DNA of 64,000 nt from positions 22,179,001 to 22,243,000 of the forward strand of contig CM065306.1 of the NCBI GenBank assembly GCA_033032175.1, read 5' to 3'. This document shows, piece by piece, positions 46,401 through 59,446 of this stretch. Made by a program: the position numbers and the translations under genes. The DNA is from Saturnia japonica. Its lineage: Eukaryota > Arthropoda > Insecta > Lepidoptera > Saturniidae. Numbering within the stretch: the stretch's first letter is position 1; every line of letters begins with the position of its first letter. The notes beneath the pieces were generated by a model. It was not told where the DNA came from and did not search any database. It worked only from the letters and a program-made list of their open reading frames with translations.

Positions 46401-46990
46401 CATGATCAAATCGAATTCTATCAAAACGTGGGCAATCCTCAAAAAGATGTTTAAGGGATTGAATCGTATCGTTATCATAAATTTATTTTATGTAAACAGG
46501 CAATGCCAAACAGGCGTACAGGTGGTCTAAAATAAGCCCAAGGGCACTCATATAATAAACCTACATACATTTTCCGGCCAGATAATGCTACCTTCACTCA
46601 AGTATGAGTATGAAATGAAATAAGAAAGAGAGAGCGTATTATAAACTAAATTAACTCTTACAAAACCTAAAGTTTTGGTTTACTGCCATATAATTTACTT
46701 TGTCCGTGGATTGTGACATTTGTGACGGAGCTTGTCGAGTGCATCGCCGATGATGATGTGTATTGTTAGCAAAGTTAGCAAATACACGTTAATTAATTTT
46801 AAATATAACAACAATTTCACAAATCACTAAGTTTTGTTTATAGTGACGGCTAGGTGCGATCCTAAAACAGTGGCCACCGAAAGATCAATAATCCATCAAC
46901 GGTTACCGTAGTCCTACCGGCTTGTAAACTGTTACAAGAAATAATATTCTCAAAATAAACGTACTACGTTCCGGCAACTTCTCTTGAGAG
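43421..46990. other. Non-coding stretch
   Basis: AT-rich with a SINE fragment at 44508 and a more balanced segment at 45640-45860 that has no open frame. No gene is seen. Confidence 0.5.
44508..44640 (+). mobile_element. SINE fragment
   Basis: A B-box-like GTTTGATTCCCGTACAGG is followed by ACTATTAATAGATACGATTT and CTGGTTTAG-type body sequence seen in lepidopteran SINEs. Confidence 0.45.
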
Positions 46991-47317
46991 TTCTTCTTCT
47001 TCCTAACTTGGCAACCGGTCCTCTTTAATGAAGACCGTTACTGCCATTATCGAGTGAATTATAATGTCATATGTTATGACGATTCAGTATCCTAACAAGA
47101 TGGTGGCTCCCTTGTTCGAACTTTCTAGGAAGATTTTGTGGGACCTCAGAATGAATGTTTTTTAGCTTTATTTATAATCCACTTCACTTGTGCAAAAAAA
47201 ACCAAACTATATCACGCAAAACGCCACCAATATTACATAATATAGGGTCAAAAAACTAACATAATGAATTAAAAATAAAAGTCACAATATGTCACTTCAA
47301 GATCCCGCCAAAAACTT
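46991..47317 (-). repeat. 330-bp dispersed repeat, copy B (inverted relative to copy A)
   Basis: Reverse complement of copy A at 6450-6778 over its full length, with a few small indels. It begins with a TTC run and ends GATCCCGCCAAAAACTT. Confidence 0.82.
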
Positions 47318-48847
47318 CCACTTGAGAGTTAATTGCATTTTTCAGATTAACGTATAAGATTCATAGATTACATAAGTCAATCCCATCTTGGTTCACAGCG
47401 TCATTTAGTATCAGGTGAGCTTGTGGTGAACCGGTAAAGTATCACTCAATAAAACAAACAATGGATGTAATTAAAATATTAAAGAAACACAATGCGAACA
47501 CAAAACGTTAGAATTGTTCAATAATATTATAAAGCAAATAAAATACGTACAATGAAGTCATCTACAGTAATGTATTCGTGTCAGTCTCCGTTAGATATTC
47601 ATCTGAATGTATTATAATGCGGAATCTCGTTTATTCCTACTATTGTTGTCTACGATTATTCTTTCTTGCAAAATATTTTCCGCCTTCCCGCTCAGTAGCA
47701 TGTTGAAAATAGAGCAGAGGAATTTTACACTATATACCCGGGTCACTATAAACCTCCATGTCTTAACCAATAAGTGAGTACTTAACCAGTGGTGTAAGCA
47801 ACTTTAAACATGGTAACCAATATTTTGCTTATACAATAGAAGTTTCGCCGCATCATAATTAGTTAACTTGAAATCGCACGAAACACAACAAATAAATTTT
47901 ACCATGAAATAATTAATTAATCCTAAATCAACTGTCTAAAATTTGGTAGGTATTTTAACTGATTTGAATGCAGGACCTATTGGATTTGAATTGGACCTAT
48001 TAAGTATTAAAGGTGATGACTGACAACGAAGGACTTGAACGTATAAAAAGGTGCCGTCATGATATGAATTGTGTAGTTTAGCAAGTCGTAGCGGAAAATA
48101 TACAAAATAATCTATTTCAGATTCCTAATTTCCTGATGATGGGCTAGTTATTACGTTAGAGTCCAGAACACTTACAGAATGTATTACCAGAACTGCACCT
48201 CAAATTAATGTATCTATGCGAATGTTATTACTGTTCTTATCTCTTCATATTATTTATTCCTACTTAGGGCAGAGCATTTCTTTTTGTTCTTTACGTCGAC
48301 GAGTTGTCGTTTTCATAACTTCGTTCCGGTGTAATAATAGAACTCAAATAGATACAGTTCTACTGCGTGAATGCGTATTAATAGTTAAAACTACATGTAT
48401 CCGCGGCTCCGCTCGCGTGGACTGCAGAATGTCTTCACGGTTGCCAGCCGGTTATTTTAAAGATTGACTTTTTGTGGGTGATTCTTAAAAGATAGACATA
48501 TTATGCTATTGCTAATTTTTGTAGGTATTTTTGTAAAATGTAAAATTATATGGTACATTAACAATATTTAACTCATATGGTTTACTTAGCGTAAGCCATT
48601 TAAGCTTCCCAAAACCGTCTTTTTCCGAATTGATTTCCCATCATGGTCACTGCTTATGGCGTAAGTTACTATATGTAACGAAGTATAACCCTATTAATAA
48701 TACCTATACCCTATGAATTGCTATGAATAAAAAAAAACCTGTAAATTAGAAGTTTTTCTCGCATGAAAAGAATATAAAGACAGATAGATAGAAATAGAGA
48801 TGTTGAGTTTGATATTGTATGTAGATAGATTGTAGAATGAAATCATT
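47318..48847. other. Non-coding stretch
   Basis: No repeat or gene recognised. An 83-codon ORF at 48216 starts with a hydrophobic run but has no family match. Confidence 0.5.
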
Positions 48848-49227
48848 CCTACACCCTCTACTGCGGCAATTCAAGCCTAGATCCGTTCCGTCGGCGTGGA
48901 GCTCTTTAGTCGATAACGTGACACTGCGCTTGCAATCACTAGCTACCCCACCCACCCCACACTCGTATACAGGTACACAGGTAAATAGGTTCTGTAAGAG
49001 ACCTTTTTTTTTCTTTTTTGAACTAGTTAGACATATTAACAAATCAGATATATGTATTTTTAGTCAGTCAGCTTGAATTTCTACGGATAGGGAAATTAAC
49101 TAGACCGCGACTTAATTGCAACTACGGCAATAGCCCAAGCCGAGGTTGGTTTTGCGGCTTCACCTTAAGCGCTCGCCCCCAAGCCACGGTGAAGCTGTCC
49201 AAGCCATCTGAATCAGTTCTAAAAAAA
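48848..49227 (+). mobile_element. 5'-truncated LINE copy starting at the end of ORF2
   Basis: The match begins just before the ORF2 stop (CAAGCCTAGATCCGTTCC), continues through the 3' UTR (GTACACAGG, TAGGTTCTGTAAGAGACC, T-rich block) and ends with GGTGAAGCTGTCCAAGCC and a short A-run. Internal deletions are present. Confidence 0.78.
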
Positions 49228-49269
49228 CCTGGTTATCTGAAGACCCAAGTAACACATATACATCGCACG

Positions 49270-49410
49270 ATACATAGATTCGCTCTCGGAGTCACTCGAG
49301 CGCAACGCGACGTCTGTTTTGTTACGCAACACGTACCGGTACATCGCGTACCGTTGCCGCAGCGCTGCACGGAGGCGTGCGCGTTGACTCGCTCCGACAT
49401 TCTTCGCTAA
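49270..49410. promoter_or_regulatory. CpG-rich patch
   Basis: A CpG-rich stretch directly right of the truncated LINE copy (GAGCGCAACGCGACG, CATCGCGTACCG, GCGTGCGCG). It may be a promoter or simply unrelated GC-rich sequence; no splice site decides it. An 87-codon minus ORF over it has no recognisable domain. Confidence 0.22.
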
Positions 49411-49809
49411 TACAGTCATAATTTTCGCGAAACACAAGTCCTTGTTATACAAACACTCACGTATAATCTGCAATACGCACAATATTGTATATTATATTAT
49501 ATATTGTATTGTGCGCCGTTCTGTCTGCTAAATATACGAAAGATATGTGACAATTGTAATTATCTGCAATATTTACTTCCATATTCTATTTTTTGCCCGT
49601 ATGCCACGCTAGGTGGAGTCAGCACATTACATCTTCATTTATTATACTATTGACTTCCATGCTTTAATAGTGTTTTACGAGTGGCCGCCTGCCTGACGTC
49701 ATCCTACTTGGGAATGCGATTTTTGGCATAAAATGATCATCAAACAGTCCCTCAGTTGCCTTCTATGAAGAAAGGGGGCAGTCCTGTTCTAAGCATATTA
49801 AACTAATAT

Positions 49810-49920
49810 TATTAAACACGATTGTTTGTATGATTGAACGCGCTAATCTCTAGAAGTAAGGGTCAGATTTATAAAAATCTTTATGTATTTGATAGCCTAT
49901 TTATTATAAAAAGTTATAAT
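49810..49920 (+). mobile_element. Fragment of the same Helitron family
   Basis: CGCGCTAATCTCTAGAAGTA and ATCTTTATGTATTTGATAGC align with the 58-bp unit; the ends are not preserved. Confidence 0.5.
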
Positions 49921-52900
49921 CTATATAATTACACAGTACAATCCTTAAAACCGGAGCAGTAATAATGGACAAGAAGCAATCTGGCAAAGCTATAGGCTAG
50001 TATGGGAACTGAGAAATAACGACCGACTACACGGAACGGTTGTTAAGAATAGTTAAAGAGGAAAGACAGTCGTTGAGAAACATAGATAACAGAAGAAGAA
50101 AGATGGATTGGACAATTGATACGCACAAGTTCTTAAAAAAAAAAAAAAAGGAAAGCGAGGTAAAGGAAGACCTAGAAGAAGATTTTCCAACAAGTGAAGG
50201 ATAAAGTGGGAGTCGTGTCATATCAAGAGGTCAAAAGGTAGGCAGAGGAAACAGTGGCAACTGCTCCACCAAGAACTGAACTGTTCAATTAAACCCTTCA
50301 CACTTTTTAGTTATAACGACTGAGAGTCGATTTAGTTTTTTTTTGTTTACTTGAACTTTATTTTAATTTCATTGAATTATATACTACACTAAAAAGAAGC
50401 AAATATTTAGAATATTTAATTGTTGCTATAAACACTTAAATATATTTGTGAATAACCGGCAATATTATAAATTCCAGAAGCGCGGAAGAAGGAAAATACG
50501 ATGTGTTCGTTCATGCATATGATATACCCTGTGCGGCTGTGCCTATCGCTAGCGAGACGACCTTCGGAACGGACGATACACGAATCTTAATGACACCAAA
50601 TTATTAAACTCATTATGTACTTATCCATAAGGTTTAGCGTTTCGTTTACAACCATAGTTATTTCAGTTTAGATCGACGATTAGAAATCGTTTAGTTTTGT
50701 TTTATGTTGATTAGCCTTGTAGCGATTTTCTTTGAAAACTAAATTTGGTGGCGTTATATTATGTGACATTGGTTGATTCATATGCAGAAGTGAAGAGAAT
50801 CTTGAATAATAACATTGAAAGAGAAATACTAGTTGCCACAAATACTCCCTAGAAAGCTTAACTAAGATAACTACTACTACACTATAACGTGGTTTAATCG
50901 CGAACGTACCTACTTCTTAAATCAAGATAAAGTTAGGAATCATAAAAATCATTGATACTGGCTAATACTATTAAGACATAATTTGCATTAAAAAAAGTGT
51001 GCGTCTCGGGACGCTCGACAGAAGTGATAACTTAGACTAATCAAAAAAAAAAAAGAAAAACCAAACGAAAGAGAGAAAGGAAAGCCGGTGAGGATTCGAA
51101 CGCTTACGACCACTAGGCTACGAGCATGTTGTTAGGATTACTCAAACTATTATACTTTTAATGGCGCCGTAACGCGTTACGTTACAAAGCGGTTTACCGT
51201 CCCATAAGAAGTTATCACTTCAAAAATATTTGTCTATGGTTCGCAACAGAACAATGTCATTCACATGTTACGGAGTTTGGAAACTCGTAGGATTTGAGAT
51301 ATAAACTTTTATTTGGAAGTTCATTAAAACTGAACATAAAATATATTATGTTTCCTTCTGAAATAATTAATAAATTAAACGGTAATATGAGAACTAGTAT
51401 TCTTTTTATTTGCCTATCCTGTTTCTTAAAATAAACATTGGACACAAACTGTGAAATAGTTTATGGCCAATGTGAAAAAAAACCTACTGTACATAAATTA
51501 TGACTTCGGTAGAATCATTAAACCTTGACACAAAAGACAATATCACCGACAATGTGCATCGAGTTTTGCTCGCTAAAATAATCAAGCACAGTAATGAACG
51601 TATATCGTCTTTCATTGTGTATATTATGGTCGGAAAGCATTTCTGTTGGGCGCCAGTGCTTTACGTCTCTGCCAGCCCGCATGGATCTTATTAGAATATT
51701 AAGTTGGAACGATCGGTAGGGACGAGCTGCTCTCTCGCATACCAAAGCACAGCCTCAGGTTTCATTCTAACTCGTTGTTGAATTACATAAACGCGTGTTA
51801 GACGTTTTCACACCGAGTGACGCGACACAGCGACGACAAAATACCAAAATTTTATTATCAATGTTTGACATAGCCAAGACGTCGCGCGTCGCGTCGTGTG
51901 GAGGGGTTTAGGCTGGTGTGCTACTAATGCTCATTTTCACCCTTAGAAAATTGATATTTATAAGCTGGTGTTGATATTTATAGAGACGTAGACAGAACTT
52001 GTTTAATTATACCTAAAAATAACAACACATCATATTATGTATCACATACTTTTTTGCCTAACATAGTCAAGATTTTGCCGTGCGTAATGTAATAATATCT
52101 TTCGAATTCTTTGTCCAGAAAAATCATGTAGCATCTGCCTATCATGGCTAGGTTTTTTAAATTATCTTTGAATCAGGGATGACGCAATTTCATACCGCTG
52201 TTTAAGTGCTCAGCATACGGACAACTAAGTATAATATAAACATTAAAAAAACTGCTATATGCTGTAAATAGCATTTATCGTAATTTTAAATGTTTAATAA
52301 TTTTGTACATTCATTATTCTATATGACTTTATTGTATTATACCTCCAACACGCGACAGTCCATCTCAAAGACACCTAATGAACGATTAGCGGTTCCTACA
52401 TTAAGCGTTATATACGTAATAACTGTTATTTATGTCTGTTTATATAAGATGCGACTGTCACAAATTAGATTATTGAAAGTCGACAAGTATCTCAGTAAAG
52501 CTCACAAGAGTTATCTCGATCAGTTTGTTTGCTTTTTGGGGCATCATCAAATTATGCACAAAACGCGGACGCCGTGAGTTGAAAAAAATAGCTATACAGT
52601 GATAAAATTGGGAAACCATGAATAGATAATTCCTATTTTCAAAATAATATAATTCATATTTACATATTAACTAGGTATGTCATGTGTATTCTGGTGATGC
52701 GACAACCGACATTCATCACAAGGACAAGTAACCAGAGGAAAACCCTGGCTTAGTCACACAGCTTCCTGCCGACGTGACCCACATAATGTGAAGGGATGTG
52801 CCACCGACATTGTTTACAAAATATCGATAACGTGAGTCACGCTCGCTCTCGACTGTCGATTATGATCGGTCGCGTGCCGGAATCTGTAATGTTACGGTTG

Positions 52901-54486
52901 TCGATGACCTTTGTGCCTGATTTTATATCTTTAGCCGATAGAATATGCGGAAATATGAAATAAACCATTATATTTATTTTTCTTAATCCTTAAGTTTCAT
53001 TAAGATTTTTTGGAAATTATATGTTTTATATTATGTTTTAACTAATTAACATAATTATTAATTTGACCCTTAGAAAACCCTATTTATAATTTAGTAAATT
53101 AGAAAGTGCCACCACATGACTTTAAAAATGTGTAGGGGCTCACAGCGAATTTAAATATATCAGTTATTTTTAAATAATAAACTCGTAACACAAATTCAAA
53201 GATTTGATGCTACATAAAGATCTTCAAATTTGGGTTAGTATTAATATGTGTTTTTTATAATTAGTAAATATGCTGACACGGTAGTAAAAACCTTAAGTTA
53301 TTGTGAATTTCGCAAGACTAAACTATACTTCACTATACTTCCTAAATATTTAAACAAAAATGGTATTGATCTCGGCCGTAACCCAATCGCCATGCTAAAT
53401 TGTTGAAACTATCTAAATGGTGGGTATTTGAAATTTTGAAAGAGCGATGCATTGAGCTCAAAATCAATTTTAGTTGTCGACCTCAAAACACCAGGCATTC
53501 GATTTTATCGATATTTTGTAAGGCGATATTTTTTTATCCGACCATCACTTGTGTCCTGAAGTTTTAATTGAGAGACGTCCGCCATAGCAGTTGTGTAACA
53601 AAATGCTCAAATTAGCATATGTTACAGCATGGATCTATGGACAGTCGTAATACTTATAGTGTTTCAGCTAAGTGCTCGTTTAGTCGATCTGTTATTATTG
53701 GCATTGAATTTGTTACCTTCAAACGAGGCTAATGATTATAATTTTTAGTAGGAATGTTCTAAATAAATTCATTCGAAGTTGTTAAAAATAATGCATTCTA
53801 AATGGTTTACATTTATTCAAATTTAACAACTATATAGAATTTATATTAAGTATTTAACATTTTTTTATAACACATTTAAATAACTTGATTTAATCACGCT
53901 TGTTTTGCATATACATATGTAAAACTATAATTTAATTATCAGAATTTTAGGTATTCTTTTGCCGACGTATATTACATCGTATTTAACTTGATATTTTTTT
54001 ACTACTAGGAACTTTAAAAAAAAAGTAAGTATTGATAGTGGAAACTGTCATTGCTGTGTAAATTAATATTTTAAGTAAAATATTTTTATGATGAATAAAA
54101 ATGTCAAGAAAGCATCTAAGAAGGTCAAGGGCATATAATACCGTCTCTCGCTGATTACTCACTTATTTTCGGGCTTCGTACGCGATTCTGTCATAAAAAT
54201 AAATAAATAACAATGGCGAATAGCCGCTAACTGACCCTGTTATAAAAATCATACATCATTTCACCGAAAAAAAAGCTCATTACAATTCTTTTGGCAATAC
54301 GTTCACCTCAATCATCTCTCAGTAGGCCGCCTAGTTTTATAAAGTAATTACATACACGTCGAAACCAAATAATTGAACGTACTTTTTTTCTTCTTTTCCT
54401 ATCTGAAGAGACTGAGTGAAATAAATAAAGCGGAAGATTCGTCACGATTTTTTCGTCCTTGACTAAACAACGTGTGAGAGGGAGAG
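49921..54486. other. Non-coding stretch
   Basis: AT-rich, with a SINE head at 51078. At 50000-50260 a purine-rich stretch (GGAAAGACAGTCGTTGAG, GAGGTAAAGGAAGACC) may be an unplaced LINE ORF2 relic, but this is weak. No host gene is recognised. Confidence 0.45.
51078..51125 (-). mobile_element. SINE head fragment (tRNA-like)
   Basis: On the minus strand TAGCCTAGTGGTCGTAAGCG is followed by GTTCGAATCCTCACCGG. Only the RNA polymerase III promoter portion is recognisable. Confidence 0.6.
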
Positions 54487-54600
54487 AGGCGATGCGCGAA
54501 AGTCCCGTACACTTTCACCCGAAGGCAAGACGCCGCCATCAGTCACGCGGTCACGCAGCGGCGCCGGCGACCGCGGCCTCGCGTCTGCGCACGCGCAATC
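54487..54600. promoter_or_regulatory. CpG-dense patch, candidate promoter or untranslated exon
   Basis: In an AT-rich background, positions 54541-54600 alone hold 14 CpGs, plus an NRF-1-like TGCGCACGCGCA. It lies upstream of the VWC gene, whose first untranslated exon must be to the right of 35161. No donor or initiator could be tied to it, so the role is inference. Confidence 0.3.
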
Positions 54601-54755
54601 ATCTAGACCGGTGTTAGACTGTTAGATAACGGCAAATATTATACAGAGCTATCCGATATTATAATAACAACTTTTTCTTGGACATTCCTGGACTTTTCTG
54701 TTTTATGTATCTGCAATTTAAATATAACCAGTTTGTTCACAACACTATTCTAAAA

Positions 54756-55235
54756 TCTATACTATAAAACATTATTATTATATAGTAAACCGGACTTTTT
54801 TGTTTGTTGGTTTAAACTCGCTAATCTCTGGGAATACCAGTTAGATTCGAAAAAATCTTTTTGTATATGAAAGCCACGCTAATCTCTGAGAATACCAGTT
54901 AGATTCGAAAAAATCTTTTTGTATATGAAAGCCACGCTAATCTCTGGGAATACCAGTTAGATTCGAAAAAATCTTTATGTATATGAAAGCCACGCTAATC
55001 TCTGGGAATACCAGTTAGATTCGAAAAAATCTTTTTGTATATGAAAGCCAGACTCATGAGGAATAATATAGGCTATCTACAATTAGGCTTAATTTTTTTA
55101 ATTTTTTTTTAAGTAAGTTTGGTCCTTAATATATCTAAAAAAGTCCGCTAAAGCATATTATCTATTATCTATATTTCTTTCATAAGTCATAAATAAGGCA
55201 ATTTGTGACAAACATTTGTTGAAAATTAAAAAATT
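54756..55235 (+). mobile_element. Helitron-like element (5' portion) with internal tandem array
   Basis: It begins TCTATACTATA after an A and shares CGCTAATCTCTGG, ACTCATGAGGAATAATATAGGC and TTTGTGACAAACA with the element at 24676-25826. The 3' end cannot be placed. Confidence 0.65.
54819..55050 (+). repeat. Four tandem copies of a 58-bp unit
   Basis: Units start at 54819, 54877, 54935 and 54993, each beginning CGCTAATCTCTG and ending GAAAGCCA. They differ by only one or two bases. The unit is a single-copy segment in other members of this Helitron family (for example near 25301). Confidence 0.95.
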
Positions 55236-57303
55236 GATTATATTGTTTGTGGTTATATTATATTGTACTGCGAGTTTAACGGTGATTTACAGCATTATAT
55301 ATTGTTTCGCCGCTTAAAATTTCAGCTTGCTTTCCTACCTAAACCAAATATTCTCTCGATCTCTAATTGAACATTAAAAGTTTCAAAATTGTAACCCTAA
55401 AGATAACTAGACGGTGCATAATTTCAGACGTTCAAAATATCTATCATAATTTCATAAATCACCGCTGTAATTCAGAAAATTTTCATAAAACAATATATTC
55501 TAAATTTATCCTTATCAACCATAAATAAATAATATTTTGTATTTACCGCTTATTATTATTATTATTAGTAAATAATAACAGGTAAATTGCCGTTCTGCAG
55601 TACTGGCCATTTCAAATCAAAATAATTTTTGTTTGGCTAAGAATTCTAATTTCAAATTAATTTTATTTTAAAAACATGGAATGGCAGCATCACAATCTTC
55701 GTTTCGACACAATACATGATGAAGTTAGACGATCCATGAGTATTTTATTCTGTACTTATACTATTTTTGAAGTGAAAACTTCTTTAACATCGTTGTGATT
55801 TGAAAGTCGATGAAACGAAAAAGAGACAGACACATAAATTCATAAGATTTAACGTGGGAGAAAATAAGATAGGAAAGTTTTAGACAATGGTAAAATGGTA
55901 CAAAAGAGGTTTGTTGCCACGCAATAATGAATTTTATTACCTCAACAAAAAGGCACGAAACAAAAACTTTTTAGATAACACTTATGACATTCTATCACTG
56001 ATGGATATTGTGTTAGGTTACCATGGATATTTCAAATTTGCATTAATTGAAAATGATATTGCGAATAATGATTGTGAGTACTTGTATGTACATTTTTGTA
56101 CATTTTTATAAACTTTAAATTAGTGTGTATTTGATCATTTTGTGAATTAAAAAAACATAGATGTGAAGGTCTCACTTCTACCACGTGTGAATTGAACACA
56201 TAATTTTTAATATTCTAACTGCTGGCTTATCTGTCATCATTTCATGTCATTTAGACCAGTATTTTTAAAATAGTTAAAAAATAAAAAATAAAAAACACGC
56301 TTTTCTATAAAAACAATTATTTATTTTTCATTTTTAAGTTGGATTTTCGCTAATCCTGATTATTCTAGTATGGATAACAGGTCTAACTGTTTCAAATATT
56401 GAATTGTCATCGGTCCTTGTTAAGTATGCCAAATTTCGAGTTAATCCAACGTTTTGAAGGGGGTCAAAATCATGTTTAAAGTTTCGGTTACATACATACA
56501 TATATACGTATGAAGCTAATAAAAGTGTATTAATAAAAACGAACAACCACGGTTTAAAGATATATTTATCTGTAACGTAAATAGACGTTTATTTTTACCT
56601 ATGGATTTCTAAAGGATTTCTTTTCTTTACTTTTGTAAAATAGTCTTGGATTTTTCTTTAATTTTTTGTTTCTTTGAGGGTTACTACCCTACCTTTAATT
56701 TAAGATGGTTCTCGATATTTTTCTCTGAACAAGTAATGGATAAACAATTCTTCTCTTTGACCTAGATGTCTGGAGATGTTTTGGAGATTTAATGACTATA
56801 TTATTTTTGATCGTGACTGTACCTAGGTACAATGTATTCTCGCTCAGAGAAGACACCTGTGACCCATCGACCGAGTTTCAGCATCTATTTTTAATTATTT
56901 ACGTAAACCTATCCGCAGCCACGTACTATATGGTCCAAGGGGTACTATAGTCGTCACGTGGTCTCAATTGTATAAGTGTTGAATGGATGAAAATCATAAC
57001 TAGGAATACTTTCAATAGTTTTGAATTTTTATATCAGTTTCTTTTACGGTAAAAAATTGTTCATTCCCACCTTTGAAGAGTGCTATTAGATACGAAACTT
57101 ATTTGTACGAGAAGTAAAGAACGACGTATACTTACTTTCAGAAGCGAAACGTTTTTAAAAATCTCAGTGAATGATAACATTTTACCATGCTACAAAACTC
57201 CACAATTATAAATTTATAATCGTACATTTGACAACCAACGAAATAATTTTCTTTCTCGCCACTGTCTTAATTATGGTACAGCACTATAACTATCATTTTC
57301 TTA
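55236..57303. other. Non-coding stretch
   Basis: Nothing but AT-rich sequence and a short (ATT)n run near 55551. The 74-codon ORF at 55887 has no recognised domain. Confidence 0.5.
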
Positions 57304-57841
57304 CTAACTGACCCGCGTCACTTCGGTTGCGTCACATAAGAGAGAGAGAGGGTTAGAGAGAGTGGGACGTAGGCAGAGACAAATAATAATTGTCGTAGGC
57401 ACCTACAATACAATTTATAGGTGCCGCCCGCCGCCACATCATTCCGCTAAAATGCACGCGCGGTATTTGATTATTATTTTATTGTGGTGTTATTTTAAAA
57501 CTGAGATATCTCCTAATATATTCATTAAAATCATATGATGTAAAGGGCAATTTTCTCCAAAATTATATACTTGTGATGAATAACGTATTTATTTCGATAA
57601 GGATTAATACCGTGTTATATTGCATCAATCTTAAAAGATAGCCATACTCTATCGCGAACTTTTTTTTAGAACTTTATAAGAGGGAACGCAGGAAACGCAA
57701 TGAAAGCTCTCAATAGAAATATAATTTACCCGTTTTTCTAACATTTTTCATTGTCCATTCGAACCAGTAGTTCCTGAGATTAGCGTGTTCAACCAAACAA
57801 ACAAACAAATAAACTCTTCAGCTTTATAATATTAGTATAGA
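57304..57841 (-). mobile_element. Helitron-like element, paralogue of 2115-2811
   Basis: It shares the terminal sequences and interior (ACTTGTGATGAATAACG, TTTTAAAACTG, GAGATATCTCCTAA, GAGAGAGAG) with 2115-2811. The CTAG end has decayed to TTAG. Confidence 0.77.
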
Positions 57842-59124
57842 TTTAAAATAAAAAAATTGTTGGGTTATAATTTTTTAGAAGTTAACTCATAACGAATAGA
57901 CTTGTTACAATTTATTAGCTCTCTTTCCAGCTGGTGCTTATTTGAGCTTAAATGATGACACTATTCTACAGAGTAGAAACTAGAATAACCCGCTACAGGT
58001 CACCGCTGAGTCACTCAGTCTATTGAACTAACGGACAGTTTCACAATACAGATATAGACAGAACGTAGAACAAACAATCATAATCAAAATCACGTCAGCA
58101 ATCGTTAACAATCCTTCCAGTCTGTTAATATAGACGAAGTGAAAGTCTATCTTAATGTATAGTGAAAATATCAAAATGAATAAAGTTAATCGATCAAATA
58201 TAAAGACTGACAGCGGACTTAGTTTATTTCGTTTCCGATTACATACTACATACAAGAGAAACATTTTGCTTTTGAGTAGAATGAGGTTTTTTAGCATCTC
58301 TGTCAAAGATTCTCTAATCTATACAAACACTACTGTTATGTCTATGTATTTATTAATATTAAGTCCTCCAATTGTACTTTTTTATGAAGTAAAGAATATA
58401 TTAAACTTTCTCACTAGGAATGACTCGGTGAAAAGCAAAATAAATAAAGGCAGCTTGTTCGGGAGAGAGCAAACGCGTTTGAGAATCAAAGAAGGTTCAA
58501 GACCTTAAAAATAAATAGCCTTCAAATATAAAATACAACATCGTCAACCGTGCCAAAACGTGCGCTTTCTGCTATCATCAATTCACTTGTAAAATTGGTT
58601 ACGTTGGTCAAAATTGGCTAGCAGGAATAAATTGTAATTCAAATTTATAAAAATATATAGCAGTTCAAGCAAATGACTGAATTTGAGGAGAACACATCCA
58701 CGAATTCCTACGTCACTAATTACTAATTAAATTCATGGTATCTGATGCTGTCAATACACTCGCTTGCCAAGCTCTGTTGATATCTAATTAAATTTACCAT
58801 AAAACAATGTCTCTATAGTACTTGCAGCAAATTTCAACTTAAGCCAATAAAGCGTTACAAATATTAACCAACAAACATCATACCTAATTTTCATAATAAT
58901 TGTGTAAATACATTTTAAACCATAATTACTAACATCGCCACAGTCTGTCTTCATAAACATGACAAATAACTATAAATAAAGTGATTCAATTTCCACAAGA
59001 AAACACAAATTGCAACACTGTCCGTGTATTAAGTTATTTACAACCTTTTTTACAATCGGAAAATGCAATGAGGCTTTGACACGTGTTTCTAATTGAGGAA
59101 TTAGAACTCCCATTGTAATCTAAC
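57842..59124. other. Non-coding stretch
   Basis: Overlapping antisense ORFs at 58028-58508 (92 and 117 codons) are AT-rich and unsupported. Confidence 0.5.
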
Positions 59125-59441
59125 TAGAGATGAAACGGATAGTGTTTTGGCCGGATACTAGATACTGGATATTCGGCAAGTTGTGAAGACGGAGCGCCGG
59201 ATATCCGGCTACCGGATATTCGGCCTAAACTAATTAATAAAACAAACATTTTTGACGTGCGATTATCAAAAAAAAAACGGTGTCCATTACCTAAGTATTG
59301 TGGTTTGATTTGCTTTGTGTAAAATTATGAGAATTTTTTGAATTTTACTATGCCAAACCGGCCGGCAATTGAATTACTATCCGGATACAATACAATACAA
59401 GGCCGGATACCGGATAGTTACCGGATATCCGTTTCATCTAT
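59125..59441. mobile_element. MITE with CCGGATA subterminal repeats
   Basis: TAGAGATGAAACGGAT at the left and ATCCGTTTCATCTATC at the right form imperfect inverted repeats around 317 bp. Several CCGGATA / TATCCGG copies fill both subterminal regions. No coding is present. The superfamily is uncertain; hAT is one possibility, but no clear 8-bp duplication is visible. Confidence 0.65.
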
Positions 59442-59446
59442 CGTCG

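Noticed and set aside
48216..48467. 83-codon ORF with hydrophobic start
   Set aside because: Only a hydrophobic N-terminus supports it; no donor, domain or conserved cysteine pattern.
54819..55050. CRISPR-like array
   Set aside because: Units are directly adjacent with no spacers and belong to a Helitron; the sequence is animal.
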